Positions 18,947 to 30,013 of a stretch of DNA of 64,000 nt are shown piece after piece. The position numbers and the translations under genes are program-made. This stretch comes from Cordylochernes scorpioides (lineage: Eukaryota; Arthropoda; Arachnida; Pseudoscorpiones; Chernetidae). Location of the stretch: the NCBI GenBank assembly GCA_030710605.1, contig CP092882.1, positions 21,524,446 to 21,588,445 on the forward strand, read 5' to 3'. Positions within the stretch are counted from its first letter, which is position 1; each line of letters starts with the position of its first letter. The notes beneath the pieces were generated by a model. The model worked only from the letters and a program-made list of their open reading frames with translations. It did no database searches and had not been told where the DNA came from.

Positions 18947-21624
18947 AGGGAATATGGTTTTACAGGCTACTAACTAAGGTGTATGGTTTTTTTAACCCAA
19001 AATAATGCAGCAAACACACAATGCACTATATCATGGTACCAAGATGCTGCACACAACCAAGGTTGTTCAAAAAGGTTAGATTCCCAAGGTCAGGGAATAT
19101 AAGATAAAGACAGGTGTTGTTTAGATAAAAAGATTAGATAAAGCGGGAATGAGTAAGCAACTGATGGGAAAAGATAGATTTTCTTTTTGTAAAAATGAAT
19201 ATGTAAAAACTTTTAGATAAAAAAAATGTTAATTAAAAAAAAAAAACTTTGATAATATATAAAAAATTTGAAATTGAGATTATATCAAGGATTACTAGTG
19301 ATGGTACCAGTACTATGTTCAGCGTCAGGGGCGATCACATACGCAGGGCAGGGCGCGAAACCGATCTTAAACAGCGGCACATGCCAGAGTTGCTTCTACA
19401 AACGGCCGCTAACGACCGGTGTTAACCATGATGCGAGGAGTCCGAGTGACTCAGCTGGTCGGAATCCTCTGCGCGGGCGCTTGGCTTAAGTCTATCAGAA
19501 GTCTTTAGGTACTCCAGGCAGGCTCGCCAAGTTTTCCTGTTGAAAATAAAGACTTTGAGTGACCGCGGAGTGTACCCCAATTCTTCTGAACAGGTGGAAA
19601 GAAGTGGGAATCTAAGGGCAACAAGGCTTCTGCACTTTAGCACGATTTGTGACAAAGGAGTTTCTTCCCTGTCAGTGTCGCAGTAAGGGCAGGAAGGATC
19701 GTCAATGACGCCTATCCTGTGGGCGAAACTGTCCGTCCACATGTGTTCCGATAGCTGCCAATCACAATGTGCTGGCTAGGGTCGATGTACGCATATCTTT
19801 TGTTTAAAAGACTCATTAGAGTAAGGACAAAGCGGGTGTGGATAAAAGGAGCTAGAGAGATGAATCTGCCCTCCCATGCTTCACGCGCCCGGCCGTAGAT
19901 TGCCGATTTTACAAAGGAGCGAGTTTGTAACAGCTTGGGTTAGCAGAGTCAGCACCCCGCTTTGCGAGTGTGTCCGCAATGTCATTACCCACGATCCCAC
20001 TTTGGCCCTTGATCCATTGTATGGTACACTTGTTCCCATTGCGATTCAATCCCGAAATCAGTAGCAGGGCTCTGTTGATAAGATAATTACCAGTCTTTGA
20101 GTTCAGAACTGACTTCACGACTGAGAGGTTGTCCAGGAAGAATCCTAAGATTAGATGATTTAGTAAAGTGGTTGCGTTTTTAAGTGCCTCAATCAATCCG
20201 AGGGCTTCCGCCTGAAAGACAGAACAATGAGGGGACAGGACATGAGATTCACGTATTTCAGATGCACAATCGAGACCAGAGAACCTGTACACGCCGACGC
20301 CCACTCCATCTCTGGTTTTGGAACCATCTGTAAAATATGCCACGTGGAAGAAAATAGCAGGAATATTACTGGGAGCGGAGTAATAAGGGGGGTAAATGAG
20401 AGGATGTGGAAAGGGATGAGGCTCGAGTGGAATTTCAGCGTCTACCACTCCATGCTCTTTAAAGTATAGCTTAGTTTTAGCCGCGATTTCCAGATCGATA
20501 AGAAAAACTCTAGAGAGGGAAATAAGAGCAGCGTTGCTGGTTGATCTGAGATCTCTACAAGATGTCACTAGGAAAGACCTTTGAGCACTCAGTAGAACAT
20601 TTAAGGAAGGTTGAGAAAGATTAGGAAACCATACCGCCGAGGCAATGGCAGGGACAACCGCTTGCAGATACAGAGTTCTCAAGGCGCGGTAACTGAAACC
20701 AGTACAACCATTCATAGACAGTCTCACAACACGGTTAAATAGAAACGAGTTTATGAGATGATAAATGTTTCTGGGACAAACGCTTTTGTGCAACGCTCTC
20801 AAGATACTGAAAGGGAGCACGTTGTTAAAAGCCCCTTTAACATCAAAAGAAAGAAAAAGACAAGGTTATCCTATTTTTAATCGTATGGGTAATATTAACC
20901 TCCTGGTTTGAAGGCGCTTTACACATCCTATCGGCCATCCACGACAGCCTAGCAAGAACTAGACGCTCAAGGATTTTGCCCAAACCAGGCAGCATCGTGA
21001 TTGGACTGTGTGATGCGAGAAATTCCTTCCCACTTCGCTTGGGAACGAGAACGACGTCCCCCAGCTTCCATGTAGATGGAAAGTGGCCCGTGGTTAAATA
21101 AACACTTGTTGAAATTATTTAGGAAAAACGTCCGAAAATGTTTAACTAGTTTTATGATAAGAATAGGTGGCATGCCATCACTAAGATAAGTGCACCTTAT
21201 CCGCTGTCAACAACAACTCGTTATCTGTAATCATAGGGTCGTTATCAGATAACTATGTGATGACTTTGCTTAAATCTCAATGTTCTAACATGGTATCGGG
21301 CGGGACGCGACCGAAATAGTAATCTAATACGTGATTTAATGTGTCCCGCGGACCTTCAGTGAAACCGCTACCAACTGGGAGTGCTGAGAGGGGTTCGCGT
21401 TTAAATTTCCCTTGTTGAAACTGAAGATTCCACCCCAAGGGCTGATTTCGCAACGCGAGCAGGCTGTCATCCCTGCTTCTTTCTTAGCCAGGCTCCTCGC
21501 ACGGCGATATCTTGCCTTCAGTCTCTTGAAAAAGACCTCCTGGACACTCTTAACGACTCCACGTGCCTTTTGTGTGGCGCTTTTGAGAGGATTCAAATCA
21601 GATATCCACCAAGAGATGGACTAC
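18947..21624 (-). pseudogene. I/R1-group LINE, dead copy of the 34-38 kb element
   Basis: Segments match the plus-strand ORF2 at 34614-38291: NPLKSATQK...KARYRRAR (21596-21336), ILRALHKSVCPRNIYHLINS through RNase H (20820-19909, with YFTDGSKTRDG and WIKGQSGIVGNDIAD), and the zinc-knuckle C-terminus (CPYCDTDREETPL, 19742-19422). The stretch from NGCT to YRALRTLYLQ is fused without the roughly 150 residues that hold the catalytic YADD box, so the reverse transcriptase core is deleted in frame. Several frameshifts occur elsewhere. The 3' UTR runs to about 18947 and ends TTAGTTAGTAGCCTGTAAAA. The 5' end is truncated at 21624, inside a family B repeat. Confidence 0.85.
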
Positions 21625-21790
21625 GACTGCGACCAAAAATGTTTTGATCTAATATGCTTCTTGAAAAACTAAGAAATGGGTATCTAAGGCCAAAATTTCG
21701 TGAATTCGCTAAACATGTGAAAAAATAAGAAAAATAAATAATAAAAAAGGCCAGGTGTTGGCACTGATATCAAAAAATGTGCATATCCTA
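21625..21790. repeat. Family B repeat, right-hand part
   Basis: CTGCGACCAAAAATGTTTTG, CTAAGAAATGGGTATCTAAGG and the end signature GGCCAGGTGTTGG match the second half of family B units at 54060-54165 and 55690-55820. The hammerhead part is missing because the LINE at 18947-21624 joins here. Confidence 0.6.
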
Positions 21791-21909
21791 ATCATATATA
21801 TATTCTTATATTATCAACAGCTGAACTTTTTGTTTTTAAATTAAATTCTCATACATATATACCGCAACATATATAAGATGTATATGGATAAAACTTCAAT
21901 AAAGGGTGT

Positions 21910-22095
21910 ATGGAAATGACTGTTCTTCTAGACCCGTTTGTTGAACGGGATAATCTAGTTGTTAATATACATCTAGACCACCTAGAAGTCTGCTATTTTA
22001 AAGATTATTTCATTCCCGCTAATAATGCAAGAATAGAATATTTCAAACTTATAGGTATCCAGGTTGTTTCAATTCAGAGAATTGACTGTTACTGA
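21910..22095 (+). repeat. Dispersed repeat with coding-like frame, copy 1
   Basis: The 61-residue frame MEMTVLLDPFVERDN, then VVNIHLDHLEV, matches in the same frame the segment at 57704-57901 (LERDNDLVLNIHLDHVEV). DNA similarity is also clear (ATACATCTAGACCA in both). I do not recognise a protein family. It may be an unclassified repeat whose frame survives by chance. Confidence 0.45.
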
Positions 22096-22893
22096 AACAG
22101 GAAGCCTCATTATGTAACTTCAAAATATTAGCCTTGCCAGGTGAAACAATGGAATACTACAACAAGTAGCGCCATCTTTATCAAACCCCATGAACTTATT
22201 TATGCTTACAATAAAAATCGAATACCTTAAATAATCATTATTTATAATGAGTATTAAATAATATAAAATAAAGGTATGGAACTATTTTAGGCATTTTGGA
22301 TCATAAAAATTGTTTTCGTTAGAATTCCCAAAAAATATGAAGATAGAAATTTGAAGCCTTAAATATTCATTCTAAAAAATATCAATTGTTAACTTCCAAG
22401 TGTTTCTTAGGTGAAAATTGTGTTCCCATACAAATAAACATGTTTTATATTGATGAAAAAAGCTTTATATTTAAAATAGTGTCACTTATTTTAGGTTTTA
22501 TTATAAACTCTTTTTTTTTTTTCAGAAAATTGGTTAGCAATTTTTTGCGTAATCTTATAGCCTAAAAATGCTATTTTGGGCAAAAGTGCTGAAGAGTTGA
22601 TATTATAAATATTAAAGAATTGATATAATAATAATAAATATGAATGTAAATTGGTATTAGAGTTTGAGTAGGATAAATTCGAGGTACATTAATATTATAT
22701 TTAAGGTATCCAAAATATTTCATCAATTTTTTAACAAATTAGAGCCATAACAAGTTCACTCTGTAGCTTTGGCAGTTACTTGTCATATTTCGAATAGTGT
22801 GAAAAAAAATTATACCTCCAAATATTATTTGTTATAGTTAGCTATTAATATGGTTAAATATTTGATAAGGCACAATTTGGATTATAGATTATG
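22096..22893. other. AT-rich intergenic sequence
   Basis: Nothing supported: no open frame above 60 codons and no repeat matched elsewhere. Confidence 0.4.
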
Positions 22894-23015
22894 AACACAA
22901 GGTAATAAGACTAAATCCAAATAAATAAATAGTGTTTGACGTTTCGCTAACAGCGTTGTTACCGAAAGGTCACACACTATTTATTTATTCGGATTTGGTC
23001 TTATTACCTTGTGTT
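22894..23015. repeat. Inverted repeat with 42-bp arms
   Basis: Left arm 22894-22935 and right arm 22974-23015 are nearly perfect reverse complements (AACACAAGGTAATAAGAC / GTCTTATTACCTTGTGTT). The 38-base loop contains GACGTTTCGCTAACAGCG and ACCGAAAGGTCAC. Read on the minus strand, GCGAAACGTC resembles the GAAA plus stem III plus cleavage part of a hammerhead, but no CTGANGA box precedes it. Probably a foldback element. Confidence 0.7.
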
Positions 23016-23396
23016 TATGGTTCAATTTTTAAAACAACCCACTATTGTGTGAAAATTCTAGTGGCTTAAAAATGTTAATATACATATTCATCCAATATAG
23101 AAAAAATTAACGCAAAGAATTTAAATTCACCAATTTTATTCTAAGGAATTTTGATAGTTTTATTCATATATTTATAACAAAGAGATGGGTTATTTAAACT
23201 CAAATTATGTGAAATAAAACCTCCAAATTTTCTATATTATAATTTGCCTATTAACATCGTTTATATTTTTATAAAGAACCACTATTGTTTGAAAATACAA
23301 AAAGGTTCAAAATATTAAAATACATATTAATCCAATAGAAAAACAATAGCAAACAAAATTTGAATACACAAATTTTATTATAGAGTATTTTTTACC
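23016..23396. other. AT-rich sequence downstream of the ankyrin gene
   Basis: Contains two diverged versions of one AT-rich motif (ATTCATCCAATATAGAAAAA near 23090 and AATCCAATAGAAAAAC near 23330), suggesting an old local duplication; otherwise nothing. Confidence 0.35.
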
Positions 23397-23402
23397 TTTA
23401 TT
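23397..23402 (-). terminator. Polyadenylation signal AATAAA of the ankyrin gene
   Basis: AATAAA on the minus strand about 95 bases after the stop codon at 23497. A second AATAAA-type hexamer lies closer, near 23418-23424. The distance suits a short 3' UTR. Confidence 0.5.
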
Positions 23403-23496
23403 TATATAATTATAAACATTTTTATTTTCCACATTCTCAAAGGGAACAAACATTCATAATAAATATTTACAAAATAATCTCCAGTATAAAGGTATT

Positions 23497-24987
23497 TTAA
23501 TTTGGTTTATCAACTGGGTATGATTCCAAATTCCAGCAATGTAATTGTTTGACGACATTGAATAAAACAAATTTCTTTGCCTTCTTGAAATCCAGCTCTT
23601 TGGCGACAGTGAAACATTTTGCAAGGAGCATTGATTTCTCGATACCTTTCATGAAGCGTTCTTCTAAAATTTCGTGGTAGCTTGGATATAATACAGCAAA
23701 TAAAGGCATGTTGAGCTCCAGTTCTTGTCGTAAACCTGTAGAATCATTTGACAAGAAGCCAGCCACTTTGTTTAGGTTTTTCTCCGTGATGAAGCTGTAC
23801 AATGTGATATTGGTTTTACCTATAAAATGGCTCTGCATCTTCAATACTTGAGTCTTAAAGTTAGTCACCCAGTCAGACATATCAGTTGACATTTGAATAT
23901 CACTTGACAGACTTGTTTTTGGGTCAAGCAGAATGGAATACTTGATTATTAAACGTAGGAATTGCTGTTTTGAAATATTAATATTGATTTGGTGATTCAT
24001 CAAAAAAATGTTCAAATCAATATGATCTGAATATTTTAGTATTACCTTCAGGGAATTCATTTTATCAAAATGACTTTTGTTTGAATTGATGCATTCGATG
24101 ACAACTATATCAAATGCTGTTTTTCCATTTTTGTTTTCAAGCTTGATTTCGGCTTCACCTTCAAGAAGAGTTTGTAAAATATTTGATTTCAAGTCTTTAG
24201 CTGCAATATGCAATGCTGTAGCCCCGTATCTATTACCAGCATCTAATATAGCGCCTGATTGTATTACCAATTTTGTTAATTCATTGGAGTCACTCTTTAG
24301 AAATGCTAACTTTAAAACAGATATTTCCTCATTTGATATATCATTAACATTAGCTCCTAATTTAATTAGGAATGCCGCTATTTTTAGATTTTCATATAAA
24401 CATGCTTTGTGTAATACAGTTTCTCCTGCTATATCTTTCATGTTGATATCAGCGCCAGCATCATATAAAAGCTTGAAATTGGTGAAAGGCGTCTCGGTGG
24501 AATAAAATAGCGCTGTTCTTCCCAACCTATCTCTTACATCCAGTTCTACATTTAATTTCAACAAATCATTTATAAAATCTGCATTATCATATCTAGAAGC
24601 AAACATCAATATTGTTTGTCCATTCTTTGTTACAGCATTATAATCTGCTCCGGATTTAATTAAAAAGCGGAATATGTTTAAATGTTGATATTTGACAGCC
24701 TTGTATAGTGGTGTTATGTTCTCGTGGTTCCTGGCATTTATTTCTGCACCATTCTCCACTAGTAATTTGCAGACGTCTTCTCTGCCCATACTCGCTGCCA
24801 AATGCAATAGGAAGTCCCCTCGATCAAGTTTGCGATATATTTCATATCTTAACAAAGTATTGATGTTGTCAGCTATAAAGATTTCGTCGAAACTTTCATT
24901 TATATCTGCCCCTTTTTTAATTAAAGTCTTCATATCCTCCAAACTTCCTTTACATATTGCTTGAATAAGTTTCATTTTTGATGCCAT
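23497..24987 (-). CDS. Intronless ankyrin-repeat protein with conserved C-terminal domain
   Basis: A complete 496-residue frame from MASKMKLIQA to YPVDKPN. Residues about 4-315 form nine ankyrin repeats, with consensus pieces such as FLLHLAASMGREDVCKLL, GETVLHKACLYENLKIAAFL and GATALHIAAK; repeat 9 is degenerate. Residues about 320-496 form a non-ankyrin, Leu/Lys-rich domain. That domain is conserved in a second locus of this window (31951-32456), so it is a family module. There is no signal peptide or membrane segment, so an intracellular adaptor role is the likely reading; the partner is unknown. The frame has no intron although neighbours are transposons, which suggests a retrocopy or an intronless gene family. 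The AT-rich codon use matches local DNA. A latrotoxin-type toxin is not supported: the large N-terminal toxin domain is absent. Confidence 0.85.
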   Translation of the reverse strand: MASKMKLIQAICKGSLEDMKTLIKKGADINESFDEIFIADNINTLLRYEIYRKLDRGDFLLHLAASMGREDVCKLLVENGAEINARNHENITPLYKAVKYQHLNIFRFLIKSGADYNAVTKNGQTILMFASRYDNADFINDLLKLNVELDVRDRLGRTALFYSTETPFTNFKLLYDAGADINMKDIAGETVLHKACLYENLKIAAFLIKLGANVNDISNEEISVLKLAFLKSDSNELTKLVIQSGAILDAGNRYGATALHIAAKDLKSNILQTLLEGEAEIKLENKNGKTAFDIVVIECINSNKSHFDKMNSLKVILKYSDHIDLNIFLMNHQININISKQQFLRLIIKYSILLDPKTSLSSDIQMSTDMSDWVTNFKTQVLKMQSHFIGKTNITLYSFITEKNLNKVAGFLSNDSTGLRQELELNMPLFAVLYPSYHEILEERFMKGIEKSMLLAKCFTVAKELDFKKAKKFVLFNVVKQLHCWNLESYPVDKPN

Positions 24988-25516
24988 TATATATTTCTTA
25001 CTTTAATGTTGTTTTTCAATTCTTAAACTTTTGTTTATTTTGAAATTGAAAATGTATCTATTCGAATAGTAGTAATATAGATGTAATTCAGGTTATAGAG
25101 AGATATTTATTACCCAAGTTCCTAGAGCGTAGAACGTAAACTATTGGGAAGTAAAGAATAAACATTCTTTTAAATTTTAAAAATTCATGATAAACAATAA
25201 TATAGAGCAAAATTTCTTCAGTGAATATTTTTTATTATAATTATATATTAATGAAAAAAAATATTCATCGCCTCAAATAAACAAAATATTTTGTGGATTA
25301 TATTTTTGTGCTGATTAAGGTATTGTATTGATTTCTTTGAATAGGCTAAATTTCTCAAGTTGAGAACATAGAGATCTTCACCCATGGTATTTATCTGTTC
25401 AAGAAAAAAATTAATACCTTAATCTCTCACCATTACCATATATAAAAAATACATTAAAAAGTAAAAAATAATATAACACACATATACATTTGTATTTTTT
25501 ACTTCTATAAATTTTA

Positions 25517-25553
<37 letters not shown>

Positions 25554-26007
25554 AATACTTATTAAATATTTGAATGGCATTTAATATTTAAATTATGTGT
25601 TATATTTTATTATTGTGTGTGTGTGTGTAATGTTTTATTATATATATATATTTGAAATCAAAGGGTTGTAAACAAAAATCCCCTTTATGCACAATAATTT
25701 TTTATTTGTTCTATGACACATTATAAATAAGATTCTGGAAAATTTAGGAAGTAAAAGAAATTATAATCATGGATTTATATGATTTCAATGATTCCAACAA
25801 TTAACTGCCATTCTAAATGGTGATTCTAAAGACAATTGTATCCATGATAAATGATTTTAATATCTTGTTGAAAGCCTACATTCTGGTTTTCTCTCACTGA
25901 ACTGAAATTTACAAAGATATTTAAGAAAAAAATCACATTTTGTATTCTTACATAAATCAGTGAGTTATAATTGAATTAAAGTGTTTGAAAATATGGATGA
26001 ACAAAAT
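24988..26007. other. AT-rich flank upstream of the ankyrin gene
   Basis: The putative promoter side of the ankyrin gene. No convincing TATA/initiator pair can be chosen in such AT-rich DNA. A (TA)n tract lies at 25520-25551 and a TG run near 25613-25629. No other gene seen. Confidence 0.4.
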
Positions 26008-26127
26008 CTGAGGATTTTCATTGTTTCTTTTTTTTTTTTTGGTTCCTTTAATTATTAGTTTACGAATTTGAACTACAATTAAAATACCTTCCGTTTTTCA
26101 AACAAATAATCCCTATATATATAAAAA
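26008..26127 (+). repeat. 119-bp direct duplication, left copy
   Basis: CTGAGGATTTTCATTGTTTC through AATAATCCCTATATATATAAAA is repeated almost identically at 27436-27554. It covers the 5' flank of a Helitron and its first 17 bases. Confidence 0.85.
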
Positions 26128-26817
26128 TCAGTGTATGTATGTATGATTGTTCCTATGTCGGCTATACACTTCCACAATACGTAACTAATCTGACTGAAAT
26201 TTTAACAGTTTATAGAGTATAATCTGGAAAAACTTATAGTGAAAATTTCAGGTCTCTATCCCGAATAATTTTCGAGTTATTTGCAAATTGCGTTGCAAAT
26301 TTGCCCTTTCGCTCGCAAGCAGCGCCTCTAGCGGTGAAAATGGGAGGTAATATCAGCTGACCTAATGTACATGTAAAACGTTTTTCAACAGGACATAGAG
26401 AAAAATCTGGAAGAGGAATTTATCGGATTTTTAGCCAAAAAAAATTAAATTAAAAGGTTCTGGACAAAAATAGCTGTATTTTATTCAGAAAATGATCATG
26501 ACAATATTGCTGTATCATGTTTGATTATCAGATACAAAATTATAACGGGAACATTTTCAAAAAGCAGAGACCACGGGTAAAGCCAGTTCATTTTTAGTAT
26601 GAAAGAACAAAATTCTAACAATAAAACATTCATTCGAGCAGAAGATACAAAGCCAGATCATCTTTCTATAAAAATATCGCTTCTCAGACACAAAGTTTGG
26701 AGCGGGACGTTTCACAAGAGTGACATCCACGGCACCAATTTATAATTGTAACGAATAGTATTTGAATAAAAACATTTAATCGGGTAAAACCCAGGCGTTG
26801 CCCGGGTCATTCGGCTA
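26110..26817 (+). mobile_element. Non-autonomous Helitron, apparently full length (708 bp)
   Basis: The 5' end is TCCCTATATATATAAAAATC preceded by A. The 3' end is a GC hairpin (CAGGCGTTGCCCGGG), TCATTCGG and CTAG (26814-26817) followed by T. This is the Helitron pattern of TC...CTRR inserted between A and T. Internal blocks recur in Helitrons at 30367 (minus), 46084, 54406 and 59775. There is no coding region, so it depends on Rep/helicase in trans. Confidence 0.85.
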
Positions 26818-27435
26818 GTATTTGATAATTTTATCATTAAATATTTGACAGCTTCGCTATATTTGATATGTATAGTAAGAATTTTTATTTTTGGGGACAA
26901 GCGGCTCATTTCCAACATTTTGTTTTTGCCTAAAGTAAGCATATTTCTTTCAAGCCACATTTTGGCATTTAATTATTATTTCTGCTTCTGCTGTCCCACC
27001 TATTTAAAAAAGGATGCTTTGTTTTCTTTTTTGCAAACTCAATAAAATACCAATAATTTAAAACTTCTGGAAACTTCTCAGTTTTATGATATTCATAAGA
27101 AACGAATAGCTTTTTTACATTTTGGGGTTTTGAGAGAATAGGCAACAGGTATGTAAGTTAATGATTACTAAAATGTAACACACCCTTTCAAACATATTCA
27201 GAGGAATCAATAAAGACTCTATACTTGGTATCATTTTAGTTTTTTATCAAAGTTTTCGATTGAGGATACTTGAACCGTTTTAAAAATTAGTATGGGATTC
27301 TCGAGATTGTAAATAGGTTGTCTAACTGATGGTATATCAGGAATAAGGTTTATTTGTTTTTTTTTTTTTGAATTTTAGACTGTGATATGACAGACAAAAA
27401 AAAATTATCATGGTGATTTTTCAGGTATTGCCAAA
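26818..27435. other. Intergenic sequence between the duplicated flanks
   Basis: No gene or known repeat. It separates the Helitron end from the second copy of the 119-bp duplication. Confidence 0.4.
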
Positions 27436-27554
27436 CTGAGGATTTTCATTGTTTCTTTTTTTTTTTTTGGTTCCTTTAATTATTAGTTTACGAATTTGAA
27501 CTACAATTAAAATACCTTCCGTTTTTCAAACAAATAATCCCTATATATATAAAA
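27436..27554 (+). repeat. 119-bp direct duplication, right copy
   Basis: Matches 26008-26127 up to and including the first bases of the Helitron (CCCTATATATATAAAA), then diverges. CTAGT follows within 35 bases. Confidence 0.85.
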
Positions 27555-27884
27555 CTCTATGGGGGCACCACCACTAGTTTTGATTACCTAAGTTCGCATT
27601 AAAATATTTGAATCGATTTTTTTAATCTTTTAAAAGATATGCTATTTGACAAATGAAAATCTTCTTCAAATGTAGCATAACTTAGGCTGGACTTAACCTT
27701 TGAGTAGAGTAGAATATATTCATTTATAAATATATATTTAGGCTTCAAGAAATATCTTCCAGAAATTTCAATTAGCTTTTTTAAACACAATATCAATATG
27801 ATGCCTCAGCGCCTTTTCTGTTTTAAGAATTTGAATTATTTTCATTTTAAATAAATATGTGAAAAATAATTTGTAAAAAATAAA
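27555..27884. other. Intergenic sequence
   Basis: A 65-codon frame on the minus strand (27796-27599) is unrecognised; nothing else is supported. Confidence 0.35.
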
Positions 27885-28125
27885 AAAGGTCAAGTGTTGG
27901 TAAAAATAAAAAAAGACATATCCTGTCCATGAGCACATGAGCTTTTTAGATGGTATTTTCTTGATAAATCAACAGGCTCGTGGTTGGCTTTCCTTGATTT
28001 ATCAATAAAATGGGTTGGCCAAATATCAGAGAACAAGCTAATTCAACGATTAGTCAATTTCTCCCCCATGGCGCTCTGCCATCTTAAAGGCTCATGTGCT
28101 CATGGACAGCATATGTCTTTTTTGA
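27885..28125. repeat. Family B repeat, foldback form, ribozyme deleted
   Basis: Starts GGTCAAGTGTTGG, then CATATCCTGTCCATGAGCAC. It continues with TTCTTGATAAATCAACAGG, GGGTTGGCCAAATATCAG and ATGGCGCTCTGCCATC. The arms are inverted and the loop is shortened, so the hammerhead core is absent. Confidence 0.65.
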
Positions 28126-28319
28126 TAAATATATTGGGAGTATAAATAAATACGTGCGGTTTTGATAAAGATGAAGCAACTAGTTTATTATTTCATTGTT
28201 TAATCAAGCAACACCATTATTTTGAAACGTCATCATAAGGCTTCCTTTTTCAGTAACCGCATTATTCTGAGGTAGAAGTAACCTAGTTTCTGTTTGCTCT
28301 TAAATGTCAACTTTTGTAC

Positions 28320-29395
28320 CAAATAATGTGTTTTTGTGGGGAGTTTACTTCATTACTTCAATATGAAGAAAAAAGCTGATGAGAGTCATTGTAGTTTATG
28401 GTGATCATGCTTTAGCTGAACGAACGTGTCAGAAATGTCTTGCATTATTTAAAAGTGGAAATTTCTTTTGGAAGACGAAGAAAGACCAGGAGAACGTCAC
28501 AAAAGTTTGAGAATGAAGAATTGGAAGCAAGGCTCGATGAATATCTAACACAAACGCAAAAGAACTGCAAAAACAATTTGATTCACTCAACCAGCCATTT
28601 TTCATCGCTTAAAAGAAATGGGAATGATCCAAAAGGTGAGAAATTGAGTGCTGTATGAACTGAAGAAAAGAGACATCGAACGCTGTTTTTTCACGCATGA
28701 ACAACTCCAACGTCAAAAAAGAAAGGTGTTTTTGCATCGAATTGTAACTGCTGATAAAATATGGGTCCATTATGATTCTCCAAAACGTCGGGCAACGTAT
28801 GGATACCCTGACAGCGGCTCATCATCTACAGCGAATATTCATGACGATAAGATTATACTGTGTATTTGGTGGGACCAGCTAGGAATGGTATATTATGAAA
28901 TGTTACAACTAAATGAAAGTATCACAGGAGAGGTCTAATGGAGACAATTGATGCGTTTGAGCCAAGAATTGCGAGAAAAACGGCTGCAATACGCCAATAG
29001 ACATGATAAAGTGATAATAGATGATGAATAAAGAGGATACTGCTTGGCCACATGCTGCAGCACCCGTTGAAACATACTTAGAAACGCTCAAATGGGAAGT
29101 CCTACCCCACTCGCCGTATAGCCCAGACATTGCTCCTTCCAATTACTATCTCTTCCAATTAATGCACCATGGCCTGGCTGACCAACACTTTTCCAATTAC
29201 AATGAAGTAAACAAATGGATCGATAAATGGATAGCGACCGAAGAGCCGGCATTTTTTCGCGATGGGATCCGTTAATTGCCAGAAAGATAGGGAAAAGTAG
29301 TGGCTAGCGACTGACAATACTTTGAACATTGAACGTCTAACCAATTTTTCACAATAAAGCTTCAATTTTCGAAAAGAAAAACGCTCGAACTAAAA
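28320..29395 (+). pseudogene. Mariner transposase pseudogene (Mos1/mellifera-like)
   Basis: Fragments in shifting frames follow mariner order: FGRRRKTRRTSQKFENEELE (28440 region), an FLHRIVTADKIWVHYDSPKRR block (28723-28796) with the first catalytic Asp, then SITGEV, EKRLQYANRHDKV, a degraded DNA-rich motif, and VLPHSPYSPDIAPSNYYLFQ (29098-29157), where the third catalytic Asp (SDY) is now Asn. The C-terminus FFRDGIRxLPER is recognisable. At least four stops or shifts break it. The terminal repeats are not clear, so the edges are approximate. Confidence 0.8.
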
Positions 29396-29973
29396 TATAC
29401 TACCAATATCATTAAATAATCTTAGTAAACTTTAAGAGATATTTCCTGAATATGAAAAATGAAAGGACAAAGTTTTACAACAATTTTTGGAATTGTATAA
29501 TTAAATCTTCTTGTCTTGAAGATGAAGCAGGTTTCCAGCCGAAGTAGTGTGCAGGGTGGGAGTGATTGGAAAATGTCTAAATGACTCCAAGGATATTCTA
29601 GATAAAAACTTTGAAAATTCACTATAAGTGTTTATAGTTCAAGCACACACAACCCTATATATTCTTTTAAAATTCAGCCAGATTATTTTTATTGAGCCCG
29701 TTCATAGCAGACAAATAATATAATAAGTATATTCGCCTATTACTTAGTTAATTTCAATATTGCCTGATTGGGGAATGTTACAAAAACTTATTTCAGACAT
29801 AACTATATGTCCTGTTAAAATATCAACCAAATAGGTTGGACGGACATAGCCAAAAACATATATATACATTGAATTTTATAAGAAATTTAAACTATTTTTG
29901 ACGCGTATGATTCTTTTTGAAATAAAACGATTTCTACTGATTTTACTTCATTTTGATAAAATAATGAGAAGAC
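29396..29973. other. Intergenic sequence with a foldback fragment
   Basis: 29877-29950 (ACGCGTATGATTCTTTTTGA, AACGATTTCTACTG) matches one arm of the inverted repeat at 57538-57681. The rest shows nothing recognisable. Confidence 0.45.
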
Positions 29974-30013
29974 CTGGCTTATCAGTGGTGAACCTTCCCA
30001 GCGATTTCGCCAG
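29974..30013 (-). other. Conserved 40-nt motif with a covarying stem, copy 2
   Basis: The minus strand reads CTGGC-GAAA, 19 bases, CTGATAA-GCCAG. Compared with 11019-11058 the outer stem has changed at two pairs (T-A to C-G, G-T to G-C) while pairing is kept. GGTTCACCACTGAT is shared. Confidence 0.45.

Noticed and set aside
23497-24030. C-terminal region as a PRANC/F-box domain
   Set aside because: The helix spacing is loosely similar, but I see no LPxEI-type motif; not enough to name the domain.
23497-24987. Possible latrotoxin-type toxin because of many ankyrin repeats and lack of introns
   Set aside because: No signal peptide, no large N-terminal toxin domain, only nine repeats, and a different C-terminal domain.
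28200-28270. GAAACGTCATCATAAGGC near a CAG box as another hammerhead
   Set aside because: Neither strand gives CTGANGA, stem II and GAAA in the right order; only isolated boxes occur.
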